A DNA stretch of 28,624 nt from CBIFWW01 sp966186435 (GTDB lineage Bacteria > Pseudomonadota > Gammaproteobacteria > Enterobacterales > Enterobacteriaceae): the NCBI GenBank assembly GCA_966186435.1, contig CBIFWW010000025.1, forward strand, positions 1-28,624, given 5' to 3'. Below are positions 1 to 6,799 of the stretch, in pieces (positions within the stretch are counted from its first letter, which is position 1; the number at the start of each line of letters is the position of its first letter). The position numbers were made by a program, and so were the translations under genes. The notes under the pieces are model-generated. The model had not been told where the DNA came from. It saw only the letters and a program-made list of their open reading frames with translations, and did no database searches.

Positions 1-164
1 GATTCGGTTTCATTACTCCTGAAGATGGCAGCAAAGACGTGTTCGTACACTTCTCCGCTATCCAGAGCAATGGTTTCAAAACCCTGGCTGAAGGCCAGCG
101 TGTTGAGTTTGAAATCACTAACGGTGCTAAAGGCCCATCTGCTGCAAACGTAATGGCTATCTAA
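1..164 (+). CDS. cspE: Cold-shock protein CspE, 3' part (5' end outside window)
   Basis: The first complete codon starts at position 3 and the frame runs to TAA at 162-164, giving 53 residues of a protein that is normally about 69. The visible part begins FGFITPEDGSKDVFVHF and ends PSAANVMAI. It holds the second RNA-binding motif (VFVHF) of the five-stranded OB-fold cold-shock domain; the first motif is only partly present. CspE binds single-stranded RNA and DNA in the cytoplasm, melts secondary structure and can act as a transcription antiterminator. The TLAEGQRVEFEITNGAKGPSAANV tail region and the crcB-nit-tatE neighbourhood point to CspE rather than CspA or CspC. An intrinsic terminator follows the stop codon directly. 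The paralogue assignment rests mainly on gene context, and the fold assignment is secure. Confidence 0.93.
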   Translation, partial: FGFITPEDGSKDVFVHFSAIQSNGFKTLAEGQRVEFEITNGAKGPSAANVMAI

Positions 165-185
165 GCTACGTTTCTGCGAGAATTC

Positions 186-215
186 AAAAACCCGCTCAAT
201 GAGCGGGTTTTTTTT
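186..215 (+). terminator. Intrinsic terminator of cspE
   Basis: A 7-bp GC-rich stem (CCCGCTC at 191-197 with GAGCGGG at 201-207, loop AAT) is followed by eight T residues at 208-215. It lies 26 bases past the cspE stop and is preceded by an A run, so it could also work weakly from the other strand. Confidence 0.9.
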
Positions 216-395
216 CGTTCTTTTTGTGCTAAAAGTTAAAAATGCCTTAGCTGTAGAGATAGCCACCTAACGCCCATGCAACCTGGCTATACTAAACGCC
301 AGACTTAACCCGCTAATAATAGAGTCTTTCATTGTTATCCCCCGGTCAACTTAGCAACAGTTTCCCAGAGAATGATTAAGCCAACATTAACGCCT

Positions 396-779
396 TTAGT
401 TATTAAGTGAATTGTTGACTAGCCAAAATGCCAGCGCTGTCATGGTTAGGGAGCCTGTAAGGTTTACTGCCATATTAATTGCCGCCCATCCCAGCTTGCC
501 CTGCTGAATCAGGAACACCATCTCGGCCGAAAAGGTAGAAAAGGTGGTTAAACCACCGCAAAAACCAGTAGTGATCAACAGCTTCCATACCGGATCAATA
601 TGGGTCAGCCGTGAAAACCAGGCCAGGCCTAAACCAATGATCAGCGCACCAATTAAGTTTGCACACAGCGTGCCGAGGGGAATGGCATGGTGAAGAGGGT
701 TTAAGCGCAGGCTAATGGCCCAACGGGTGACGCTACCCAGGCCGCCGCCGATAAAAACGGCCAACATCATCTGTAACAC
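396..779 (-). CDS. crcB: Fluoride ion channel CrcB/Fluc
   Basis: This is a 127-residue inner-membrane protein of the Fluc family, which works as a dual-topology dimer that exports fluoride and protects cells from fluoride toxicity. It has four hydrophobic segments and the family motifs GGGLGSVTRW (11-20), the conserved Asn in NLIGAL (41-46) and GFCGGLTTFSTF (72-83), which carries the Phe residues that line the pore. I place the start at GTG 777-779: a minus-strand AGGTG Shine-Dalgarno sequence lies just upstream, and this start gives the 127 residues usual for enteric CrcB. A TTG at 801-803 would add eight residues but has no ribosome binding site. The gene is convergent with cspE and divergent from the amidase gene. 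I see no fluoride riboswitch in the short upstream gap. Confidence 0.95.
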   Translation of the reverse strand: MLQMMLAVFIGGGLGSVTRWAISLRLNPLHHAIPLGTLCANLIGALIIGLGLAWFSRLTHIDPVWKLLITTGFCGGLTTFSTFSAEMVFLIQQGKLGWAAINMAVNLTGSLTMTALAFWLVNNSLNN

Positions 780-862
780 AGTCACACCTGTATTATTATT
801 CAAAGAATAAAGTATACCGCGCAGAGATTTAACCGGGTAGTTATAGGCTTACAGGAGGCAGG

Positions 863-1651
863 ATGAAAGCAGCAGTAGGACAGTTTGTAGTTACACCTGA
901 CTGGCAACAGAACCTGGCAACCTGCCAGCGGATAATGGCCCGGGCACAGGATGCCAGAGTGGACCTCCTGGTGCTGCCAGAGGCGTTGTTAGCCAGAGAT
1001 GATAATGACCCACATCTTTCGGTAAAGTCTGCTCAGCCGCTGGATGGGGCTTATATGAAAGGCCTATTGGTACAAAGCCACGGTTCGCCAATGACCACGG
1101 TGTTGACGATACATGTACCCAGCGGTTCTGGTAGGGCCACCAATACACTAGTGGCGATTCGTCAGGGTGAAATCCTGGCGCACTACCATAAACTTCATCT
1201 TTACGATGCCTTTAGTATCCAGGAATCGCAAAAGGTCGATCCAGGGCAAACTATTGCACCATTAATTGATGTCGCCGGGATGAAAGTGGGGCTGATGACC
1301 TGTTATGATCTGCGCTTCCCTGAGTTAGCGCTCAGCCTGGCATTAGCCGGGGCCGAGGTGTTGGCGGTGCCAGCAGCTTGGGTTAAAGGGCCGCTTAAAG
1401 AACATCACTGGTCGATATTGCTCAGTGCCAGGGCGTTGGATACTACCTGCTATATGGTAGCCAGCGGAGAATGTGGCAATCGTAATATTGGGCAAAGCAA
1501 AATCATTAGCCCGAGTGGTGTAGGTTTGGCGGGTTTGGGCACTGCCCCGGGTCTAAGCATGGCAGACCTGGATGGGGCAGAGGTAGCTGAAGTTCGGCGT
1601 CAACTCCCGGTATTAACCAATCGACGTTTTGCACCACCGCAATTGAAGTGA
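863..1651 (+). CDS. Nitrilase-family deaminated glutathione amidase (YbeM/Nit1-like)
   Basis: This 262-residue cytoplasmic hydrolase belongs to the carbon-nitrogen hydrolase (nitrilase) superfamily. The catalytic Glu-Lys-Cys triad is visible: E40 in LVLPEALL, K110 in YHKLHLYDAF and C147 in MTCYDLRFPE. Close relatives (YbeM in enterobacteria, Nit1 in eukaryotes) remove the amide from deaminated glutathione, a side product of transaminases, as a metabolite repair step. The start is an ATG preceded by an excellent AGGAGG at 853-858. From memory, the ybeM copy in E. coli K-12 is disrupted, whereas this copy is intact and full length. It lies between divergent crcB and co-directional tatE, about 125 bases apart. 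The family call is firm. The exact substrate is inferred from homology. Confidence 0.9.
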   Translation: MKAAVGQFVVTPDWQQNLATCQRIMARAQDARVDLLVLPEALLARDDNDPHLSVKSAQPLDGAYMKGLLVQSHGSPMTTVLTIHVPSGSGRATNTLVAIRQGEILAHYHKLHLYDAFSIQESQKVDPGQTIAPLIDVAGMKVGLMTCYDLRFPELALSLALAGAEVLAVPAAWVKGPLKEHHWSILLSARALDTTCYMVASGECGNRNIGQSKIISPSGVGLAGLGTAPGLSMADLDGAEVAEVRRQLPVLTNRRFAPPQLK

Positions 1652-1669
1652 TGTTTTTTTAGACAATTT

Positions 1670-1699
1670 TTGATCCACCTTGTTACAGATTGCTATTGT
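1670..1699 (+). promoter_or_regulatory. Possible sigma-70 promoter for tatE
   Basis: TTGATC (1670-1675) and TATTGT (1694-1699) are separated by 18 bases in the AT-rich gap before tatE. Each hexamer matches the consensus at four of six positions, so this is only a candidate. Confidence 0.3.
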
Positions 1700-1777
1700 G
1701 TTGCGGTTTTAAATGACCGTTAATATCGTCAGGTCTATTTCTACCACCGTTTACGGTGTATTACTAAGAAGGTAAGT

Positions 1778-1981
1778 ATGGGTGAAATTAGCATTACCAA
1801 ACTTCTGGTGATTGGTGCACTGATCGTCTTGCTGTTTGGTACCAAAAAATTACGTACGCTGGGCGGCGATTTGGGTTCTGCCATCAAGGGCTTCAAAAAA
1901 GCCATGAACGAAGATGACACCAGTGCAAAAGCCACCACCGCTGATGAAGCGACCGCAGATCGTCTGTCTCATAAAGATTGA
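1778..1981 (+). CDS. tatE: Sec-independent twin-arginine translocase subunit TatE
   Basis: This 67-residue protein is a TatA-family component of the twin-arginine translocase, which exports folded proteins across the inner membrane. It shows the TatA/E pattern: a short N-terminal transmembrane helix (about residues 6-20), the FGTKKLR hinge (20-26), an amphipathic helix containing LGSAIKGFKKAMNE, and a polar acidic tail ending LSHKD. The MGEISITKLL start and the crcB/lipA neighbourhood identify TatE, the minor TatA paralogue, rather than TatA, which lies in a tatABC operon. A GAAGG ribosome binding site precedes the ATG. A small inverted repeat sits in the leader (745-758). A strong terminator follows. 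Confidence 0.95.
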   Translation: MGEISITKLLVIGALIVLLFGTKKLRTLGGDLGSAIKGFKKAMNEDDTSAKATTADEATADRLSHKD

Positions 1982-2004
1982 TTCTGCCCGCCTTCATCAG
2001 GCAT

Positions 2005-2037
2005 AAAAAAACCGGCTAAGGGATAGCCGGTTTTTTT
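2005..2037. terminator. Bidirectional terminator between convergent tatE and lipA
   Basis: An 8-bp stem (ACCGGCTA at 2011-2018 with TAGCCGGT at 2024-2031) is flanked by an A run on the left (2005-2010) and a T run on the right (2031-2037). It can therefore stop transcription of both tatE and lipA. Confidence 0.9.
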
Positions 2038-2056
2038 GTCACTAAATATTGGCTGA

Positions 2057-3022
2057 TTACTTCACTTCTTCGCCCTTGGCCTGCATATCTGCATGGTAAG
2101 AGGAGCGTACAAACGGCCCACAGGCGGCATGAGTAAAGCCCATCGCCAAGGCTTCGGCTTTCATTTCATCAAACTCAGCAGGGCTGACGTAACGCTGAAC
2201 CGGCAGGTGGTGGCGGCTTGGCTGAAGATATTGCCCCAGCGTCAGCATGGTAACCCCGTGGCGGCGTAAATCACGCATCACTTCAATGATCTCGGCATTG
2301 GTTTCACCTAAGCCAACCATCAGCCCGGACTTAGTTGGGATATGGGGATGGGCTTCTTTAAAGCGCTCCAGCAGCTTTAGAGACCAGTTGTAATCAGCAC
2401 CGGGGCGCACCTGGCGATAAATACGCGGCACGTTTTCCAGGTTGTGGTTAAACACATCCGGTGGGGTAGCGGTGAGAATGTCCAGCGCTTTATCCATACG
2501 ACCACGGAAGTCTGGCACCAGAGTTTCAATTTTAATGTTAGGGCTTTTTTCACGGATGGCTGTAATGCAATCGGCAAAGTGCTTGGCCCCGCCGTCGCGC
2601 AGGTCATCACGATCAACGGAGGTGATAACCACATAACGCAGCGCCATATCGGCAATGGTTTGGCCTAATTTTGCTGGCTCATTCGCATCTGGTGCCACCG
2701 GGCGGCCGTGGGCAACATCGCAGAATGGGCAACGGCGGGTACAGATGGCGCCGAGGATCATAAAGGTGGCGGTACCGTGATTGAAACACTCTGCCAGGTT
2801 AGGGCAGGAGGCTTCTTCACACACTGAGTGCAGGCCGTTTTTACGCATGGCAGCTTTGATGCCCTGGATGCGGCTTGAATCAGCCGGCAGCCTGATTTTC
2901 ATCCACTCTGGTTTTCTTAGAATTTCCTGGCGCTCTGTCACGACAGTTTTTACCGGGATAAGAGCCATTTTATCGGCGTCGCGGTATTTAACGCCGCGTT
3001 CCATCAGAATGGGTTTACTCAT
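2057..3022 (-). CDS. lipA: Lipoyl synthase LipA
   Basis: This 321-residue radical SAM enzyme inserts two sulfur atoms into octanoyl groups carried on lipoyl domains of 2-oxoacid dehydrogenases and the glycine cleavage H protein, completing lipoate synthesis. Both iron-sulfur clusters are accounted for. The auxiliary cluster cysteines are C68, C73 and C79 in the C-E-E-A-S-C-P-N-L-A-E-C motif. The radical SAM CxxxCxxC cysteines are C94, C98 and C101. The conserved RSSY motif, whose serine ligates the auxiliary cluster, is at 306-309. Length equals that of the E. coli enzyme. The octanoyltransferase gene lipB lies upstream on the same strand, separated by a LysR-type gene, as in other enterobacteria. 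The upstream spacer carries its own extended -10 promoter candidate. Confidence 0.98.
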   Translation of the reverse strand: MSKPILMERGVKYRDADKMALIPVKTVVTERQEILRKPEWMKIRLPADSSRIQGIKAAMRKNGLHSVCEEASCPNLAECFNHGTATFMILGAICTRRCPFCDVAHGRPVAPDANEPAKLGQTIADMALRYVVITSVDRDDLRDGGAKHFADCITAIREKSPNIKIETLVPDFRGRMDKALDILTATPPDVFNHNLENVPRIYRQVRPGADYNWSLKLLERFKEAHPHIPTKSGLMVGLGETNAEIIEVMRDLRRHGVTMLTLGQYLQPSRHHLPVQRYVSPAEFDEMKAEALAMGFTHAACGPFVRSSYHADMQAKGEEVK

Positions 3023-3113
3023 AGGATGCGTGTTCCAGTTGCTGAAAAAGAAGGAAGACGTTTAAATTCAAGAAACTGCTGTATTTATCAACTATTTTTG
3101 AATTAACGGGATG

Positions 3114-3122
3114 AGTATATCA
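3114..3122 (-). promoter_or_regulatory. Extended -10 promoter candidate for lipA
   Basis: The minus strand reads TGATATACT, an extended -10 element (TG-N-TATACT) about 90 bases before the lipA start. No convincing -35 hexamer is present, which is tolerated with an extended -10. The rest of the 231-base gap up to the LysR-type gene shows nothing else clear. Confidence 0.4.
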
Positions 3123-3253
3123 TCGAAATTGATGGGAAAGCAGCCGGCTAAATCAGGAAAATGGGAAATATTTGTGAATCATTTGTTGTTCAGTGCGCTT
3201 TGTCAGGTTGCGGCGAATTTTTATCCTGTAACATCGCCAGCCGTTTTTTAGCA

Positions 3254-4204
3254 CTATTCGCTGAGGGCATTGCGGATGGCATCAATGACTTCATTGAGTA
3301 GCGCGTCGCGCAGTGCCAGCTTATTGATATGCAGGTTAGTCTCCAACGGTTTATCGGCGCTGCGCGCCCAAGGGGACTCATATAGGGGATAGGTTGAACG
3401 CAACATGGCGAATATTCTCTCCGGCAATAGCCCGGCAAGTTGGCCGGAACCTACCATCGCCGCTACCGTTAGCATGTTATAGCTACTAAAACTGATAATC
3501 CCATCCGGGAACAATTCACTCACCCGCTGGGCAACTTCCCGCTGTAAATAATCCTGTAGAATCGCTAACTGCTGTTGTTCGGAACAGTGGGGCTTAGGCA
3601 GCATGTAGAACGGGTGATCGGGGCTACAGGCCAGGATTAACCGCTCTTTGAACAAGGGGAAGCTGGCAACTGCGCTGCTGTAGTAGCGGTTGGCATCTAT
3701 CAGGATGTCGGTTTGTAGCTGGGCGAGCTGGGCTTCACCATCTTCCACTGCAATATGGCGAATTGTTATATTTGGGTTGACCTCCCTGACCGCGGCGAAT
3801 ATTTGAGGCAGCAGCAGCGCACCATAGGTGGGGCGGGTAGCAATGGTGATTGTCCGTTGGGCTGAATTAGTGTACTGGAAGTCCAGGGCGCTCAGAATCG
3901 AATCAAAGCCCTTGCTGATATAGTCGTGAAGCCAGGTGGCATATGCTGTCGGGATCACGCCCTGGCCTTTGCGGATAAACAGCGGATCCGGGAACAGCAA
4001 GCGTAGTTTCTGAATGCTCTGGCTGATGGCGGAGGGGGTAAGGTTCAATACTTTGGCCGCATTGACGATACCTTTATGCAGGTACACGGCCTCAAATACC
4101 GTCAGCAGATTAAGGTCAATATTGCGTAATAACTTAAAGGCGGGAAAAGGGTTGCCCTCATCCTTATTAACAGGTTTCCCGTCAGGATATTTATCTATGC
4201 TCAT
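3254..4204 (-). CDS. ybeF: LysR-family transcriptional regulator YbeF
   Basis: This 316-residue DNA-binding regulator has the LysR layout. The N-terminal winged helix-turn-helix (about residues 28-87) includes the helix-turn-helix around GIVNAAKVLNLTPSAISQSI and the wing segment LFPDPLFIRKGQG. A periplasmic-binding-protein-like effector domain follows (about 110-310). Its place between lipA and lipB, on the same strand, matches ybeF of E. coli. The N-terminal domain looks strongly conserved, while the effector domain looks much more divergent from the E. coli protein as I remember it. Its ligand and target genes are not known to me, and the lipoate neighbours do not prove a role in lipoate control. 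It starts at ATG 4202-4204. Confidence 0.88.
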   Translation of the reverse strand: MSIDKYPDGKPVNKDEGNPFPAFKLLRNIDLNLLTVFEAVYLHKGIVNAAKVLNLTPSAISQSIQKLRLLFPDPLFIRKGQGVIPTAYATWLHDYISKGFDSILSALDFQYTNSAQRTITIATRPTYGALLLPQIFAAVREVNPNITIRHIAVEDGEAQLAQLQTDILIDANRYYSSAVASFPLFKERLILACSPDHPFYMLPKPHCSEQQQLAILQDYLQREVAQRVSELFPDGIISFSSYNMLTVAAMVGSGQLAGLLPERIFAMLRSTYPLYESPWARSADKPLETNLHINKLALRDALLNEVIDAIRNALSE

Positions 4205-4363
4205 TGTATTCCCGGCTGATAGCAGATGAATTATTCATTTAATGAATATATTTTATACGACCCATTAATTGATAATGACCTGGTAATTATGTTTAAGCCA
4301 GATATATCCTTGAGTTTTTTAACTTTATTAGACGGGCCGGGCCAGAAGATAGCCCGGAGATAT

Positions 4364-5002
4364 TCAAAGAATATAGTCGTGTTCCGGGTTACCGAGTAGC
4401 GATAACAATTGTACCACCAGGCGCGGCTGCACATCAGATAACTGGGTTGCTGGGTTAAACGCCGCCATTTGAGTCATTTCCATCCCGGCGTAACCGCAGG
4501 GATTAATACGCTGAAAAGGGGAGAGGTCCATATCAATATTTAACGCCAGCCCGTGGAAAGAGCAGCCTTTGCGAATGCGTAGCCCAAGGGAGCAGATTTT
4601 ACGTGGCCCCACATACACACCGGGCGCATCTGGCCGGGCATGGGCTTCGATACCCCACTCCGCCAGGGTATTTACCACGGTTTGTTCCAGCACGGTGACC
4701 AGCTCACGGACACCCAGCTTGCGGCGCTTCAGATTAATCAAAACATACAGTACCTGCTGGCCAGGCCCATGATAAGTGACTTGGCCGCCGCGATCGCTCT
4801 GGATTACCGGGATTTCACCAGGCGCCAGAAGATGTTCAGCTTTGCCAGCTTGGCCTTGGGTAAATACTGGTTCATGTTCTACCAGCCAGATTTCATCGGG
4901 AGTGGTATCGGTGCGGTCATCGGTAAACTGGTGCATGGCGAGCGAGATCGGCTCGTAGGGTTGTAAACCGAGGCGGCGAATCAGAATGGGATCTTGAGAC
5001 AA
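4364..5002 (-). CDS. lipB: Octanoyl-[acyl-carrier-protein] transferase LipB
   Basis: This 212-residue cytoplasmic enzyme moves octanoate from acyl carrier protein to the lipoyl domains, making the substrate for LipA. The catalytic dyad is visible as K135 (in GPRKICSLG) and C169 (in RINPCGYAG), the same numbers as in E. coli LipB. The RGGQVTYHGPGQ motif (71-82) is also present. The start codon is TTG at 5000-5002. It has a GGAG on the minus strand (5011-5014) eight bases upstream, and this start gives the usual length. A weak TTG start for lipB is, to my knowledge, also the case in E. coli. The gene lies just downstream of the ybeD terminator, so read-through from ybeD or a promoter in the 84-base gap must drive it. 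Confidence 0.97.
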   Translation of the reverse strand: MSQDPILIRRLGLQPYEPISLAMHQFTDDRTDTTPDEIWLVEHEPVFTQGQAGKAEHLLAPGEIPVIQSDRGGQVTYHGPGQQVLYVLINLKRRKLGVRELVTVLEQTVVNTLAEWGIEAHARPDAPGVYVGPRKICSLGLRIRKGCSFHGLALNIDMDLSPFQRINPCGYAGMEMTQMAAFNPATQLSDVQPRLVVQLLSLLGNPEHDYIL

Positions 5003-5054
5003 GACTGCGTCTCCGGGTAACTAATGGTGGGGCAAGTATATCACAGGGTTTAAC

Positions 5055-5083
5055 AAAAAATTTACCCGGCATTTGCCGGGTAA
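5055..5083 (-). terminator. Intrinsic terminator of ybeD
   Basis: A near-perfect inverted repeat (TTACCCGGCA at 5062-5071 and TGCCGGGTAA at 5074-5083) starts four bases beyond the ybeD stop. On the minus strand it is followed by a run of T residues (A run at 5055-5060 on the plus strand). Confidence 0.85.
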
Positions 5084-5086
5084 TGA

Positions 5087-5350
5087 TTACAGAACCATAC
5101 GGACAATTTCGATATTGCCCAGTTCTTCGTATAAGGTTTCCACCTGGTCAATATGGGTAGCCGTGATGGTGATGGAAACAGAGTGATAATTCCCTTTACT
5201 GCTCGGTTTCACTTCAGGGGTGTAATCGCCAGGGACATGGCGTTGCACCACCTCGACCACCATATCTACCAGCTCCGGCTTCGCCAGGCCCATTACTTTG
5301 AAGGTAAATGAGCAAGGGAATTCAAGCAGTTCTTTAAGATTGGTCTTCAT
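5087..5350 (-). CDS. ybeD: DUF493 family protein YbeD
   Basis: This 87-residue small cytoplasmic protein is the length of E. coli YbeD. It is an ACT-like (ferredoxin-type) alpha/beta fold family whose molecular role is not established as far as I know. The conserved core runs from ELLEFP near the N terminus through KPSSKGNYHSVSIT (about 49-62) to EELGNIEIVRMVL at the C terminus. A GGAG sits five bases before the ATG. The upstream region carries overlapping sigma-32 and sigma-70 promoter motifs, so the gene should be heat inducible, and a hairpin lies in its 5' untranslated region. A terminator follows directly, which makes it mostly monocistronic. Membership of the family is certain, and its function is open. 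Confidence 0.95.
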   Translation of the reverse strand: MKTNLKELLEFPCSFTFKVMGLAKPELVDMVVEVVQRHVPGDYTPEVKPSSKGNYHSVSITITATHIDQVETLYEELGNIEIVRMVL

Positions 5351-5375
5351 GGTAGCTCCAGCGTTTGGAAATAAT

Positions 5376-5397
5376 AACTCCCGCCAGAGCGGGAGTT
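5376..5397 (-). terminator. Hairpin between dacA and ybeD (weak terminator or leader structure)
   Basis: A perfect 9-bp stem (AACTCCCGC at 5376-5384 with GCGGGAGTT at 5389-5397, loop CAGA) lies 54 bases past the dacA stop. On the minus strand it is followed by ATTATTT, a modest U tract. Because the ybeD promoter lies upstream of it, the hairpin is also in the ybeD 5' untranslated region. Confidence 0.6.
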
Positions 5398-5409
5398 TTG
5401 ATGTTGCAT

Positions 5410-5440
5410 AGTATATGGGGGCATTAGCGGCACTTTCAAG
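5410..5440 (-). promoter_or_regulatory. Overlapping sigma-32 and sigma-70 promoters of ybeD
   Basis: On the minus strand CTTGAA (5435-5440) is followed after 14 bases by CCCCATAT (5413-5420), an exact match to the heat-shock consensus CTTGAA-N13/14-CCCCATNT. Overlapping it, TTGAAA (5434-5439) and TATACT (5410-5415) are spaced by 18 bases and each matches the sigma-70 hexamers at five of six positions. The element sits between the dacA stop and the hairpin at 5376-5397. Confidence 0.75.
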
Positions 5441-5450
5441 TGCTCAATAA

Positions 5451-6665
5451 TTAACCAAACCAGTGGTGGAACATCAGTTTGATGTAATCGAACAGGCGGC
5501 CAAAAATATTGCCTTCATCAATCTGCTGTAAAACCACCAGTGGGCGCTGATCAACGACTTTACCGTCAAGCTGGAAGTTGATAGTACCGACCACTTGGTT
5601 TTTCTGCAGCGGGGCATGCAGTTCGGTGTTGTTCAGTACATAGCTGGCTTTCAGATCTTTCATCCGGCCACGAGGGATGGTCAGATAAACGTCTTTGTCC
5701 ACACCCAGGGAGGCACGGTCATTATCACCAAACCAGACTGGCTCAGAGGAGAATTCTTTACCGGCCTTAATAGGGTTAACGGTTTCGAAGAAACGGAAGC
5801 CCCAGGTCAGCAGTTTTTTGCTTTCTGTCTCACGGCCTTTATAGGTGCGGCCACCCATCACGGCGGAGATCAGGCGCATCTGGCCTTCAGTGGCTGAGGC
5901 AACCAGGTTGTAACCTGCCGCATTAGTATGGCCGGTTTTAATGCCGTCCACTTTCAGGCTGTTATCCCACAGCAAGCCGTTACGGTTTAGCTGGCGGATA
6001 CCGTTAAAGGTAAATTCCTTTTCACGGTAAATTTTGTACTCTTCGGGAACATCGCGGATTAACGCCTGGCCGATTAACGCCATATCGCGAGCAGAGCTGA
6101 ACTGGCCATCTGCATCCAAGCCGTGAACGGTCTGGAAGTGGGTGTTACGCAGGCCAAGTGCATTCACATAGCTGTTCATCAAGCCCACAAAGGAGTCCTG
6201 GCTACCGGCGACGAAATCCGCCATTGCCACACAGGCATCGTTACCGGATTGCAGGTTGATACCACGAATCAGTTGGGAAACCGGGACTTCCATGCCAGGT
6301 TTGAGGAACATCAGAGAAGAGCCTTTGAATACCGGGTTACCGGTCGCCCAGGCATCTTTACCGACAGTCACAACGTCAGATTCTTTAAATTTACCGGCCT
6401 TCATCGCCTGCCCGATAACATAGCTGGTCATCATTTTGGTGAGGCTGGCTGGGTCTCGGCGGGCATCGGCATTCTGTTCAGCCAGGACTTTACCCGAGTT
6501 GTAGTCGATGAGGATGTAAGACTCAGCATCGATCTGAGGAACGCCTGGGATCATGGTTTTGATGTTGAGATCATCAGCAGCATGAGCGGCGGTAAACGCG
6601 GTGAGGCCAATCATCGCAGAAAGCGCCAGGCGCTTGGCAAAACGGGCAGGGGTAGCTGTATTCAT
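5451..6665 (-). CDS. dacA: D-alanyl-D-alanine carboxypeptidase PBP5
   Basis: This 404-residue periplasmic serine DD-carboxypeptidase trims the terminal D-alanine from peptidoglycan pentapeptides and controls cross-linking and cell shape. A signal peptide occupies residues 1-29 with cleavage predicted after AHA. The penicillin-binding motifs are in order: SLTK (S74 nucleophile, K77), SGN (140-142) and KTG (243-245). The C-terminal beta domain ends in an amphipathic anchor (about 385-404, with GRLFDYIKLMFHHWFG) that holds the enzyme to the outer face of the inner membrane. The gene has its own -10 element upstream (6704-6709) and follows rlpA on the same strand. Confidence 0.98.
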   Translation of the reverse strand: MNTATPARFAKRLALSAMIGLTAFTAAHAADDLNIKTMIPGVPQIDAESYILIDYNSGKVLAEQNADARRDPASLTKMMTSYVIGQAMKAGKFKESDVVTVGKDAWATGNPVFKGSSLMFLKPGMEVPVSQLIRGINLQSGNDACVAMADFVAGSQDSFVGLMNSYVNALGLRNTHFQTVHGLDADGQFSSARDMALIGQALIRDVPEEYKIYREKEFTFNGIRQLNRNGLLWDNSLKVDGIKTGHTNAAGYNLVASATEGQMRLISAVMGGRTYKGRETESKKLLTWGFRFFETVNPIKAGKEFSSEPVWFGDNDRASLGVDKDVYLTIPRGRMKDLKASYVLNNTELHAPLQKNQVVGTINFQLDGKVVDQRPLVVLQQIDEGNIFGRLFDYIKLMFHHWFG

Positions 6666-6703
6666 GGTAAGAATGACGACATCCGTGATGTAAAAAGTGG
6701 TTT

Positions 6704-6709
6704 ACTATA
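6704..6709 (-). promoter_or_regulatory. -10 element of a dacA promoter
   Basis: The minus strand reads TATAGT, five of six to the sigma-70 -10 consensus, about 40 bases before the dacA start, in an AT-rich 134-base gap. The -35 region (around TGTTAC, 16 bases upstream) is poor. Confidence 0.4.
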
Positions 6710-6799
6710 GCAAAAGCTATTTTTAGTAACATCCGACTTTGCGCACGAGTTTGTTAAACTTATTTACACGCTGTACGCAAAGTTTGGATGCCGCGGAAT

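Noticed and set aside
780..862. Possible fluoride riboswitch or strong promoter before crcB
   Set aside because: The gap is too short and lacks the conserved pseudoknot elements I would expect. There is only a TATACT-like -10 (811-816, minus strand) with no partner.
6123..6710. A 195-codon open frame on the plus strand
   Set aside because: It is a shadow of dacA in another frame, without a start signal or recognisable motif.
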